Shown piece by piece: positions 38,601 to 47,535 of a stretch of 64,000 nt of DNA. The notes under the pieces were generated by a model. That model worked only from the letters and a program-made list of their open reading frames with translations. It was not told the origin of the DNA and did no database searches. How positions within the stretch are numbered: the stretch's first letter is position 1; each line of letters starts with the position of its first letter. The stretch covers positions 8,449,501 to 8,513,500 of the forward strand of contig NC_061778.1 of the NCBI RefSeq assembly GCF_022458985.1, read 5' to 3'. The stretch comes from Mugil cephalus (lineage: Eukaryota; Chordata; Actinopteri; Mugiliformes; Mugilidae). The translations under genes were made by a program, and so were the position numbers.

Positions 38601-41600
38601 CCTGAAAGGTCGCCAGTGATCCGCCGTGGTGGTTATTTATAGTGAGCTGCTCTGACGGCTCTGCTGCTGCCGCTGCTTATTGATGCGAGGTCTAGACTTG
38701 ACGATTTTGACGATCGGCCTGTTAGATGAGGCTCCCTGTTGGCAGGTTTGTTTATAGGATGTGTTTCTCTGTGTGCGTCTGAGCAGAGGGACCAGGAGGA
38801 AGTGAGGAGACGTTTTGCTTCCATCACTTATTCAGACCCTCTTTACTGGGATCAACCACACACAGCAGGTAAAATACTAAATACTTCCACAGTTTAACAA
38901 AACACGTCCCCATTTTATCATCTGAAAAACCTAGAAAACATTTACCTGCTATTCCCTGTAGGTGGTGACATTGGTATGACTGACAAGAGCAGCTGAATAT
39001 TTGCCATTCACACTGTATGCTGTTTCTTCTATCTGCATCTGTCTGCATGCAGTAACATTCACCCTTCCTCTCTTTTGTCTCTGTTCTTGCCAGAGTCCCA
39101 GCGTCATGCTCCAGGCTCCAGGCCAGCCTCTCCGCAGCCAATTAGGCTCACGAGGCCAGTGGTGCAACAGACCTCTGCACCCGATATCGTCCTAGAGAAA
39201 CCTGTTGACACTGGGTGGGTTACAACGTCCTTTCCCTCTCTCTGCACACAGTTCTGTGTCTCGTCTTTTGCCGCTGGCTTGCCTTCATTGCTGTTTTATT
39301 CATCTAGAGGAGGAAGTGGAGAAATCTTTGAGAGTGTTCTTTGAATACTAACCGGAACCAGCCATTAGGGTTTGACCTATTTAACTTCATTCCAAATCTT
39401 TCGAGCTCAAATTATAGGTCTTATTCTCCATTATCTGTCATCACGGCTCCAGCGCAGTGCTGCTGATGGCGTAAAATAGTTATGTGCCATAGTTTGATTA
39501 CTCTAAAAGACTCTGGTCAGTATTCATGCACTTTTTATGAGGAAAAAAAAATGTATCGAGTTGCAGTAAAAGGCTCTCTTCTGTTGGTGTGGCTGTGCTG
39601 TAGCATCTTTCTCCACAGGAAGTCATTTGTTGCTGGTTTAATTGGGCCCCTAGACTCGGTAAAAAGGAAGTGGTTAATGTTTTTCCAGTGATGCACAGTT
39701 TGTGTTTTTTTTCCACATGACGCGTCATCGCCTCATAATCGCTCTTCCTCTGGGAGGCTTTACTCATCCCACAAAACTCACTTGGTGGCTACCGCACTCA
39801 GGGCAGAGTCTATTCCTGACTTTCGCAGCAGACTCCACAGAGAGACCCTGTACTGCCCAGGGCTTTAGTCGCTTAAATTAATGAGGAACTTGGAAGGAAG
39901 AGAAAAGAAGATTGAGGGACTGGAAGCTGTTGACAGAGACAAGCCAGCAGGATACTTTTGACAAATTCAAGCTGTGACCATTAGCAAAGTAAGGTTGACC
40001 AGCACTGAAGTGCCTCAGGTTCTGTTCCCTTAATGGAAACTTTGCCCTGAGGTCCACTATGTCTGTGACTTGTCTTTGAGTCTGTCTTCCTAATGCAACC
40101 ATCAAAGCTCAAGCTTTTGGCAAACATAACCGGATCCTTCACAGTCAAGTATTTAATGGACCGTACCTCAATAGTTTGTTTTCAAATGTATCCAGCCTTG
40201 CAGTTTTTAAACTGTTCTGAAACTCCCCAAATCCCTGTAGCAAAAAAAAAAACCCAGAACTGCCTGCGTCACCTTTATCTTCAGTCCAAATCATAGTGCC
40301 TTTAAAAAACTATTGGCACCCCGCTGGATATTTTAATGTTCAGTTTTTGTTAACACGTTAAATCAGAGTGCTAGTAATTGGCCTGTCTTGACATGGCTTT
40401 ATAGGAAAATATGACTGGGAATTTTTGCAGGCAACCCAGAGAGGGTAATTCTGCTTTTATGCACTGATTTGAAAGTGAAAACTAATCTTCGTAAATTGAC
40501 TGTGAATAATTAAAAAAATACAGAACACTGTGCAGGCACACTGTGATTTTGTGCGCTGAAACCTAAAAAAATAATCAATGCGGCTGATAAGATTTATGTG
40601 TCCATGGCGAGGAGGCCAGACGCAGCCTCTGATTGTCCCCCTTCCCCACTTTCTTGGTTAAAATTGATTGAACCAGTGCAGCAGCATCATCATCAGCGCG
40701 TCACACAAATCAATAACGAGATAAAAGAAGCACTCAGCATTATTATAAAGCTTTCGCCTATTTTTGATCCGCCTCTTTGCTCCGCTGTGTGTTTACCGTG
40801 TCCTGAGCTGAGTAGTTGTCACCTGTTGGATTTGTTGTGATGGCTCCCACCTGCTGCATCCAGATTCCCAATAACTCTAATGCAATTTTATTTTGAATAG
40901 TGCATAGCCAATTAAACAGCGACCTTTTACATTTTTCGTGTTATTGATGTTTTCATGTTTAGTTGTTGTTAATGCACTGAATGACAGTGCTTATAATTAG
41001 CTTTTCATGGTATGGATTAATAGCTAAATATGATGGTAGAGGTGATAATTTGACTTATAAATACAAATTATAAAGTCGATATTAATATGAATGTGTGTTA
41101 AAGAAGAAAAAGTTGTTTTTATCTGTAGTCTTACACAGTATGTGGAGACGTAGTAATCAAAGTAAAAATGACCAATTAAACCGCTCAGTCACAGCACTGG
41201 GCGGCTCTTTACGAGACGTGGTGGCGTTTTATCGTGTTGATTGATGGTTTTAATGAGGACATCTGCAATTTATTGGCCATAATTAGAGGACAGGTTTCTG
41301 TTTGCACATTGATTAACAAAATAATCATTTAGAGTGAGAGGGGAATTCAGCGGCATGGAGAGGTGGGAGCTCTGCTCTCTCCAAGCTAGGTCCCAGAATT
41401 TATTTATGCGTCCGAGGCTCCTCAGTACGTCTGCCACAATAATCAACAATCTCTGCGAGATACTTATGAAAGTTGCCTGCGTCATATCCAGTGACTCCAA
41501 GGTCACTTGCCATACAGTCATTGTACTTATTTGCATATGAAATAGAGTTACCATTGATCCTAATTCATCCACATTGGTCGCATCTTCTCAGTGAAGACGT

Positions 41601-44600
41601 TGGCCATTCAGCGGTCCACTTGGATAAAGTACTATAACATTATTGTTGGCATAACTTTGTGTATGAAAATAGTCACCGGGATAAGAAACCCGGCAGAAGG
41701 TCAGACTTGTCATTCACCTGCCGCCATGACTCCATTCTGCTGATTGGATAAAATAATTATATGCTCAGTGGTTTTTGATTAATTGAAAAGACTCTGGTCA
41801 CTTTGAGTCAAGTTGCAGTTAAAGTCTTCTTTTGGTTGGTGTTGACACGCTAAAAAAGCAGCAGCGCCTCCCTCCACATTGTTCCTTGCTGGTTCAATTT
41901 TGTCTTGCGCTTAATACAAAGGTTAATGTTTTCCTAGCGATGCACAGTCAGTGTTTACCGGAGAAAGTATTGTTGGCATTTGTGCATGAAAACGGTTAAC
42001 CTATGAAAGACTGTCTCTGGAGAAAGTTAAACCCGTTTGTGAATTCTGCTTCTAGCACAGGGTCTGTTGACAGATCATATTTGTTAGTTCCACAGTGGAG
42101 TTATTTTTGTGCAAACAGAAACGTGTTGTCCATCTACAGCAGCAGTTTTTTTCCACAGTTTTTCCCAAGAAGTAATAACGCTGGAAGCAAGGCGTCATTT
42201 GTTGGGGGATATAAAGATAGATTGTGTTTATTAGGCACGTTGTTTTGTAAAGGTGACTCCTGGGGGCCAAGAAGTTGCCTCATAAGCTGAACTAAGCTGC
42301 TAGGGAGATGAGTTGCCTGCCCGTGTTTCAGACTAAACTGACCCGCGTGTCACATTGTGCGGCGCATAGCAGCAGGGATGAGGCGAAGAAAAGCTTTGAT
42401 TATCCTGCAGCTTATTAAACCTGCACCAAAACAGAGCCGTGAGTCGAGAACTGCTCGTCAGCCTTCAAGAGTTTCACAGTAGTCACTCATACAGCTGTTG
42501 AATTGACATGTGACGTGCTCATTTGCTGCCTGAAGAAAATCAGTGACTTCAGTTCAGCTAAACTCAAGAATAACTTTCGCAAGAATATAAAAGAATATGA
42601 AATTATAGAGAGCAACCAGCCGACCCGCTGATTAAATTAAACAACATGATTTTCCAGACAGCGAAATATGTTATTTTGATAAACACTCGAGTAACAGCGG
42701 GCGATCACAACTCCACGTCGTCTAGAGGTCGGCTACCAGTTCAGATAATAAATACTTGAACTAATGTGAAGTAAAGTAATTTGAACTCTGGAAGAGGCGA
42801 AAAGATAGAGATTTATTGATGCCTCAGAAAAAAGTATGCTGTCCCGTTGCCTATCCAGCAGCTGATTAAGAAAGCTCTTCCATCTATTCTGTTTGTTTTT
42901 GCACTGATGCAGGAATCCGTCTGTGTTGACTCTTCTAGTGTCCAGCGTAGCAGATTGGCGAGGTTTATTTTGCAGTTTGAAGTGTTGTCTCAGCCCTGAT
43001 TAGTTCTCTATATCCACCATTTTTATGCCCGGAGAGAACAGTGTGAGAGAATACACACATTTAACGCACCATAGGAAAAATAAATCTTGTGACAGTGACA
43101 GAGCTGCAGTGTGCCGATCACCGGAGGCATCTATGATTGCATAGTTAGTTTTTTTTTTTTTTTTGGCAGCTGTTATGAGGGGCACACAGCAGTATTTTTA
43201 GAAGGAAAAAAAAAACAGTCTGATGCGAGCATTTACCTTGAAGTAAAGTATCTTTCTTTTTATTATTTGCAGCTACTCTGGATTTTCTTTGAGTCTCTCA
43301 GGGGATGATTAGGAGTCAGAAAGGCCCGTCACAAGAGGGAGAAGAGGGAGCCTGCAGCCGGCTTCCTTATACCATTATTTAACGCTTTCATTGACTGTGA
43401 ACAGGCCGAATGCACTATTTGGTACAGTTTCCAAAACAACATCTATTATTCTTTACCTGGCCTGTCTTTGTGCCCGTGTCCGCGCGAGTGCTCTCGAACA
43501 ACCGCTGAGACAGCAGAGTGAGAGATTTCATCTCTCGACACATCAGCGGCACGACTGATAACATTTATGTATCCATGGTGAGGAGCCCAGATGCAGGCCC
43601 TGATTGTCCCCCTCTCGGCTAACGTTGACCGGCCCACTCCTGTTTTCATCAGCAGGTCAAACAAATCAATAAAAAGATGAAAGAACCACTCAGAATTATT
43701 GTTAAGCTTTCATGTATTTTTTTTTTTCTTTTTACTGTCCGTTTGTTGTCCTCTCAGCTGAGTATTGGTTACCTGTTGGTTTTTGTTGTGATCGCTCCCA
43801 CCTGCTGCATCTGGATTAACAATAACTCGGATGCATCCTTTATTTTGTGTAGTGCATAGACGAGTAAACAACAAACTACAGTTTCCTCCTCACCAAGTAA
43901 TCATCCTCCTGTTTCTCAGCGCGCTGATCTTCCCTGCTGCCATGAGGCTTGTCTGAATCACCCCCTACTGTTCCTGAGCCTCTTTCTGGTTTTATCCAAC
44001 TCCGCTTCGGTTCAGCCTGCGTCCCCTTTGATACACCACATGTGGGACAGTCCTTTGCCAGACACTACATGCCTTTATCCTGTGAAGAGAAATGACATGA
44101 GAAAATTGAACTGATTTAACTAATGGCTTATGTTGCTTTTGTGTTTTGGTTTGTGTTCAGGTCAAGTTGTACTTTGGGCAGAAGATGTTTTTTTTTTTTT
44201 TAGTTGATCACTGTCTGCACACACTCTCATGAGCATAAGGTTTTACAAAACACATATATTAATGGTTATCATATAGAGCAGAATGGAGTGACACGTTACC
44301 ACCAACACCTACTTGTAGCGTGTATGCTACTATTTTTCCTCAATGCATGTCACCTTTTCACAAAATCAAGGAGCAAGATTCATTTTGGCCTTGCAGCAGG
44401 TTTTTCGAGACCAAATGCCTGAATGTCGTTTGTTCGCAGACGGGCTCATTTTTAAACAAGATTCAAAAAGCCCGGCTGCTGTTCTGACTTTATAAATAGG
44501 CAGTGAAGTTGCGGGGGCACTGTGTTATTGTTGCTTTTGTCACGCTGGTCCCCAGACGCACACGCCTGACTGTAAATCGACCCATTTCGGACTGGAAGCA

Positions 44601-47499
44601 GGGTCGGCTGTGCAGGCACTTTGATATTTATGGCCGCCCCGCCGTTTGTAGCCTCCGTGGTCAACACTGAAACAAGTTCAACTGAAGCCCGGGGAGCACA
44701 ATACAGAGGCACTTTGCTTGGGAGCTGCGGCAACACTAAATATAGCACCGGGAGCGTCGCTGTAAGAGCCAGACTGATTTGTCCAAGCAGAGAGGATTAT
44801 AAAGCCAGACCACGGCGATGCCCAGCTGAGCCCATACTCACCAGACAAGGGGCAGTGCGAGAGAGCTGGCCTGCACTGACACCTCTCCTAAATTCATCAT
44901 CCTCAGACTAGTCCAGTCTGGTCTATCACAGCGCTGCACTCCGGCGTCAATAAACAAGTTTGCCTGATCTCCACAGAAACAGCCCACTTCATATAGGCTG
45001 GATGGTCAAGATAATGAAACGGTGTACCTGTTGGACTCACCCCCTTGTGTTTTTCCACAGACACAGTTTCCTGTCTGATAACAGTCTGACAGAAGAGGCA
45101 TCCAGGGACGAGCAGCAGCCCAGAAAAAACACCTTGTTCCCAGGGCCAGTGGAAAGGAGCAGGGGGACGGTTATCTCCGTGCCAGGCGGCGTGCTGAGAA
45201 GCATCCGGCAGTACCGGGAAGACTACGATTCTTACCTGCGTGTTGTCGCTCACAAGGTCGGCAGCTTCAACCCCTGGGCCGTAGCAGACAGGTAAATAAC
45301 TGACAGTGATTAGAATAGCTAATAAGCTAATAATAAATTAACCCAAAAACTGAGTCAGCTTATGGTTCCAGCTGTAATATGTTACATTGCCTGGCTTATT
45401 TCCATCTGTGCAGCTAGTAACATCCAGACGTATTAATTAAGTTTAGACATAAAAACCTAACACATTGTTTGCCACTCCAACCCTGTATTATAAATAACTT
45501 TCATGAAGAGTTCCCTCAAACAGCAACTCATTAGCTAGAAATGATCTGACTGATGTTCAGTGATGGATTTGTTCTTTTTTCTTTTATCTGCTACATAAAA
45601 CCAGAATCATGTCCATGCTGTAACCAGAGCTGAACTGAAACACATTGTCCTTCCTGCTCTGTTTAGTCTCTGGAAATGTTTAACAGACAGCTCGCTGTGA
45701 GAGGATCTCGCAGAGTTTGCGTCTCCGGTGTTCACCGCTTTTCCTTTCTGCCACTCATACATTTGCATACTTAACAGAATGCTTAAGTTGGTGCAATGCA
45801 GGTTCCCTCTGATCTTCGTCAACGTGCGCATCGAATACGTTCGGGAACCGTATGTTCTGCCTAAACTTTCAAGAGATCTTTTGTCTTAGACGGCTGAAAA
45901 AAAAAAACGCTTGTGTCACGGGCTCATTATCAGCAAAGTCAACTTATTCAGAGATGAAACTTTCCCGGAGAAGCCACCCAATTATCTGTCTTTTTAGGAG
46001 ACAGAAAGAACACATACGTGCGGGCTTGCGCGCCCCCTCTGATATTGTGACAGTGCAGAAACCTCTGTGTGTGTGATGAGATGGTAATGAGCATCAGCCT
46101 GGTGCCGCGGTGAAGCCACACCGCCTCGAGGTTCCCATTCATTCTGCCTGCAAACAGATTGATTGCAGCATAAAAGGACTTCGGCACAGTCAAAACAGAG
46201 AAAACATACATAGTTGGAGCAATTTTAAGCTCTGTTTGAATTTGTTTGACAGACCTCTTTATAATCAAAACGGAGCAGGGTAATAATTTGGCTGTTCCTA
46301 ACTCATGCAGTTGGATTCTAGACCCTGTTTCTTTCGGCGTCCGGTGTTCGGAGCAAAAATATTGTTGTTTTGACCCTTTAACGGCTCACGTAGTTCAACA
46401 ACACGCAACTACTCAGATGGTTTTGTTGCACTGACAACCTGATGATATGACATTTTGAGGGGCTATATGAGAGGTCATTTTCACTCATCCTCTGTGCCCC
46501 TGCCTCAGACCCAGATAATGACCGGTACACTGAGATTTAGCTCTGCACGTTGCTGCACCCAGCTCTCTTTAGAGTTACTTCCCACCGTTCTATGCCTTTC
46601 AAGACAAGGTGGACAATTTCGGGACAAAACTGCACCTTCTTGGTTTTTGCAGATAATGACACAAGGCTGATGATTCACACTTTCTTTCAAATGTTAGGAA
46701 AGGAGCTCAAATGACACGTTGTAAGAAAGCGGCTTTTCACTTTGTCTGTGGAGGTTTTCAGTCGCCCAGGTCACGGCAATCCTTTTGGCATTTCACGTCG
46801 TGTCCAAGTCTGTTGTCATGAAGTTTAGTGGCTCAAAGCTTTTGGCAAGAACAATCGTGCCGTCAGTGCTTTGTATTCAGTTTGTGAAGTTAAAAAATTT
46901 TGTCAGATGTGATTGTGTTTGTGTTTGATTCAGACCTTTCTGATGAAATTAAAGCTCTAGCACATAGGTCTTCAACAGGGGGTCTGGAGAAATCTTTTGA
47001 TTGGACATTTTTCTACATATTTTTTAATTTTTACCCAGAATTTTACATTTCTTCAAATACACATTAACATGAATCCAACATATTGTAGTAAAGGGCTACA
47101 TGGAGGCAGGAGTTGTTTATATCAGGTATATTTATGTGTATGGCAGTTGCACGGCCACAGTTACCTTTGCACATGTTTGAAATAAAAAATGAATACTTGG
47201 CTTAATATTGAATGCAAAATGATAATAATACCAATGTATATCTATAAATAGCTGTAGGCCGAGTTTAATATAGAACACATATAGCAGGTAAAACCCCCGT
47301 TCTATTACAAAATGCTTGCTTTTAATTGCTGTCCCTTGTTATTTTTCGCAGCCTGGCGGATCAGTTACTGTCGGAGGCTCTAGCCGACGTGGCGGCGGAG
47401 TTTCAGGACGTGGTGGAGGAGTACGCTGAGGCCGTCTTCACCTCAGAGTTCCTGAAGCCCACTCAGTCACCTCCTGCCTCGGCTTTGGTCAGCCCATAG
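29934..47499 (+). CDS. kiaa0753: KIAA0753 / moonraker (OFIP), complete, 18 coding exons
   Basis: Centriole and centriolar-satellite protein. In mammals it binds OFD1 and FOR20 and is needed for centriole duplication and ciliogenesis, and human mutations cause oral-facial-digital and Joubert-type ciliopathies. The 18 exons listed separately sum to 2694 nt (897 residues; human about 967). All exons have AG/GT borders and compatible phases. Family landmarks are [20 protein letters not shown] (exon 2), a coiled coil with [20 protein letters not shown] (exons 4-5), [12 protein letters not shown] and [11 protein letters not shown] (exon 6), [15 protein letters not shown] (exon 11), and the C-terminus [15 protein letters not shown] with [11 protein letters not shown] (exons 17-18). 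The ATG at 29934 is the only in-frame start found in exon 1 before the conserved part. An alternative upstream exon cannot be excluded. Confidence 0.95.
30042..30478 (+). other. kiaa0753 intron 1
   Basis: 437 nt, GT/AG ends, AT-rich. Nothing else recognised. Confidence 0.8.
30479..30772 (+). CDS. kiaa0753: kiaa0753 exon 2
   Basis: Residues 37-134. It contains LLFNEV, an Arg-rich PAPIVIERL segment matching the human RIEKL region, and [20 protein letters not shown] followed by LRRRRLE, a conserved helix. Phase 0 at both ends (CCGCAG / GTACAT). Confidence 0.93.
30864..31122 (+). CDS. kiaa0753: kiaa0753 exon 3
   Basis: 259 nt from a CTATAG acceptor, encoding a Lys/Pro-rich linker and then [18 protein letters not shown], the beginning of the central coiled coil. 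The donor after phase 1 is GTAACC. Confidence 0.92.
31274..31383 (+). CDS. kiaa0753: kiaa0753 exon 4
   Basis: 110 nt. It encodes the acidic [17 protein letters not shown] and then [15 protein letters not shown], nearly identical to the human motif. It ends phase 0 before GTATTT. Confidence 0.94.
31485..31547 (+). CDS. kiaa0753: kiaa0753 exon 5 (63 nt)
   Basis: 21 codons, [17 protein letters not shown] and DTKK. Conserved VKEIQEE supports the exon. The acceptor is weak: AATAAG with little pyrimidine tract, and the exon itself starts GTAAAA, so the border also resembles a donor. The donor is GTACGT. Confidence 0.9.
31770..31991 (+). CDS. kiaa0753: kiaa0753 exon 6
   Basis: 74 codons after TTTCAG. 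It carries [36 protein letters not shown] and ALDILQKLE, all matching the conserved central region of human KIAA0753. The donor is GTGAGG. Confidence 0.95.
31992..32387 (+). other. kiaa0753 intron 6
   Basis: 396 nt, no feature recognised beyond GT/AG ends. Confidence 0.8.
32388..32565 (+). CDS. kiaa0753: kiaa0753 exon 7
   Basis: 178 nt, phase 0 to 1. It encodes [16 protein letters not shown], then a basic Ser/Pro-rich linker ([13 protein letters not shown]). The linker is likely disordered. Donor GTGAGC. Confidence 0.92.
32566..33299 (+). other. kiaa0753 intron 7 with (TAGA)n
   Basis: 734 nt. A (TAGA)n microsatellite of about ten units lies at 32591-32629. Nothing else recognised. Confidence 0.85.
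32591..32629. repeat. (TAGA)n microsatellite
   Basis: About ten near-perfect tetranucleotide units read directly, inside kiaa0753 intron 7. Confidence 0.95.
33300..33481 (+). CDS. kiaa0753: kiaa0753 exon 8
   Basis: 182 nt, phase 1 to 0, from ATCAG to GTACAA. It is Arg/Gln-rich and basic ([19 protein letters not shown]), and likely disordered or helical. Confidence 0.92.
33719..33840 (+). CDS. kiaa0753: kiaa0753 exon 9
   Basis: 122 nt, phase 0 to 2. It encodes [19 protein letters not shown] and then [13 protein letters not shown], parallel to the human TTVSSRLK and PWIPPNP motifs. Donor GTGAGC. Confidence 0.94.
33841..34572 (+). other. kiaa0753 intron 9
   Basis: 732 nt with A-rich and T-rich runs at 34270-34320 and 34375-34387. 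No gene recognised. Confidence 0.8.
34573..34725 (+). CDS. kiaa0753: kiaa0753 exon 10
   Basis: 153 nt, phase 2 to 2, after AATCAG. It is Pro- and basic-rich ([15 protein letters not shown]), then [11 protein letters not shown] leading into a helix. Donor GTGAAG. Confidence 0.9.
34726..35320 (+). other. kiaa0753 intron 10
   Basis: 595 nt, including a T run at about 35270-35289 just before the acceptor. The AT-rich patch 35100-35215 with ATTAATCA motifs might be conserved, though this is untested. Confidence 0.7.
35321..35410 (+). CDS. kiaa0753: kiaa0753 exon 11
   Basis: 90 nt, phase 2 to 2. [18 protein letters not shown] corresponds to human WLDAETSKRLKELEEL. Human has this heptad segment twice (AWLDAETSKRLKELEELK and DWLDAETSRRTKELNELK). 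Only one copy is seen here. Confidence 0.92.
36412..36453. repeat. Perfect 17-bp inverted repeat with 8-nt loop
   Basis: Left arm TAATTACAGTAAATGTG (36412-36428), loop AATATTTG, right arm CACATTTACTGTAATTA (36437-36453). All 17 pairs match. Arms carry TAATTACA/TGTAATTA homeodomain-type cores. It is too short for a typical pre-miRNA. Confidence 0.95.
36554..36760 (+). mobile_element. hAT-type terminus fragment (TGTTGGGGTAGTTACT)
   Basis: The sequence starts TGTTGGGGTAGTTACT and is followed by repeated AGTAAT/GTTACAC/TTACATTAC motifs, typical of a common fish hAT-end repeat. The other terminus was not found and the right border is approximate. Confidence 0.5.
37118..37262 (+). mobile_element. 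Common teleost retroposon tail (CAGCTGGGATAGGCTCCA family)
   Basis: It reads TTGTCTCTGTGTTAGCCCTG, then AGACTGGTGACCCGTCCAGG, CAGCTGGGATAGGCTCCAAC and CCCCCGCGACCCTAGTGAGG, ending in a GATGA-type short repeat. This is a familiar fish interspersed repeat, probably a non-LTR element 3' end. Degenerate and 5'-truncated. Confidence 0.75.
37385..37690 (-). mobile_element. Repeat-derived segment with SINE/LINE-like tail
   Basis: The 37570-37690 part matches a common fish repeat by blocks such as CACACTCACACCTACGG and TACCTGGAGAGAACCCGCGC. The 37385-37612 part, read on the minus strand, gives [20 protein letters not shown], faintly like a BED-type transposase finger. The two parts may be different elements fused by chance. 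Confidence 0.5.
37914..38001 (+). CDS. kiaa0753: kiaa0753 exon 12
   Basis: 88 nt, phase 2 to 0. It encodes [20 protein letters not shown] and IQPLLDEVQ, equivalent to the human [20 protein letters not shown] region. Donor GTAGGA. Confidence 0.9.
38192..38263 (+). CDS. kiaa0753: kiaa0753 exon 13, with NAGNAG acceptor
   Basis: 72 nt, phase 0. The acceptor reads CACAGCAG, so splicing may use either AG and include or omit one Gln (start 38192 or 38195). The peptide is Ser-rich ([16 protein letters not shown]). Donor GTGAGC. Confidence 0.88.
38381..38551 (+). CDS. kiaa0753: kiaa0753 exon 14
   Basis: 57 codons. It encodes [19 protein letters not shown] and [12 protein letters not shown], matching human LDDFLEDCASELWAVTHA and IMMRRMEEME. 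The flanks are CCGCAG and GTGAGC. Confidence 0.94.
38787..38868 (+). CDS. kiaa0753: kiaa0753 exon 15
   Basis: 82 nt, phase 0 to 1. [17 protein letters not shown] matches human ESVRQRYNKIAYADPRLW. Acceptor GAGCAG, donor GTAAAA. Confidence 0.94.
39094..39214 (+). CDS. kiaa0753: kiaa0753 exon 16
   Basis: 121 nt, phase 1 to 2. [13 protein letters not shown] and [10 protein letters not shown] match human PHPIRITK and NIMLERP. Donor GTGGGT. Confidence 0.92.
39435..39720 (+). repeat. Intron 16 repeat X, copy 1
   Basis: It shares ordered blocks with 41716-41965: GACTCTGGTCA, AGTTGCAGT, TTGGT, TTGCTGGTT, GGTTAATGTTTT and GATGCACAG. The pair is diverged, with small gaps, and in direct orientation. 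Confidence 0.75.
40580..40920 (+). repeat. Intron 16 repeat Z, copy 1
   Basis: It shares GATTGTCCCCCT, ACAAATCAATAA, CACTCAG, GCTGAGTA, ACCTGTTGG, TTTGTTGTGAT and GCTCCCACCTGCTGCATC with 43546-43873, in the same order. Confidence 0.82.
41716..41965 (+). repeat. Intron 16 repeat X, copy 2
   Basis: Counterpart of the block at 39435-39720. Matching blocks occur in the same order about 2.3 kb downstream. No coding sequence. Confidence 0.75.
43546..43873 (+). repeat. Intron 16 repeat Z, copy 2
   Basis: Direct-orientation counterpart of 40580-40920, about 3 kb downstream. Both copies start near TTTATGT(G/A)TCCATGG and end near TAGTGCATAG. Confidence 0.82.
45061..45291 (+). CDS. kiaa0753: kiaa0753 exon 17
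   Basis: 231 nt, phase 2 to 2. It encodes an acidic [15 protein letters not shown] stretch, then [20 protein letters not shown] and [17 protein letters not shown], strongly matching the human C-terminal region. Acceptor CCACAG, donor GTAAAT. Confidence 0.96.
45292..47351 (+). other. kiaa0753 intron 17
   Basis: 2.06 kb. A truncated hAT-like element occupies about 46960-47275. No exon recognised in the remainder. Confidence 0.8.
46960..47275 (+). mobile_element. hAT-like element, 3'-truncated copy
   Basis: It starts CATAGGTCTTCAACAGGGGG and shares TTAACATGAATCCAACATAT, GCAGTTGCACGGCCAC and GTAGGCCGAGTTTAATATA-like blocks with 17898-18631. It lacks much of the interior and the right terminus. 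Confidence 0.78.
47352..47499 (+). CDS. kiaa0753: kiaa0753 exon 18 (terminal coding)
   Basis: 148 nt from a CGCAG acceptor. It encodes [20 protein letters not shown] and [14 protein letters not shown], followed by a short Ser/Pro tail and TAG. This is the best-conserved part of the family. Confidence 0.97.
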
Positions 47500-47529
47500 T
47501 ACGCCACAACAACACAGACGGAACAGTTC

Positions 47530-47535
47530 ATTAAA
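47530..47535 (+). promoter_or_regulatory. kiaa0753 polyadenylation signal
   Basis: ATTAAA lies 31 bases after the stop and is followed by a T-rich stretch. A second candidate, AATAAA, is at 47997-48002. Which is used is unknown. Confidence 0.5.

Larger units (their letters stand above)
39215..45060 (+). other. kiaa0753 intron 16, with internal paralogous segments
   Basis: 5.8 kb, the largest intron of the gene. At least two pairs of diverged direct repeats are visible: 39435-39720 with 41716-41965, and 40580-40920 with 43546-43873. A shorter pair is 40330-40420 with 40940-41035. No exon was found inside, and exon 16 joins exon 17 in phase (GG|A) at the expected place relative to human. Confidence 0.75.
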
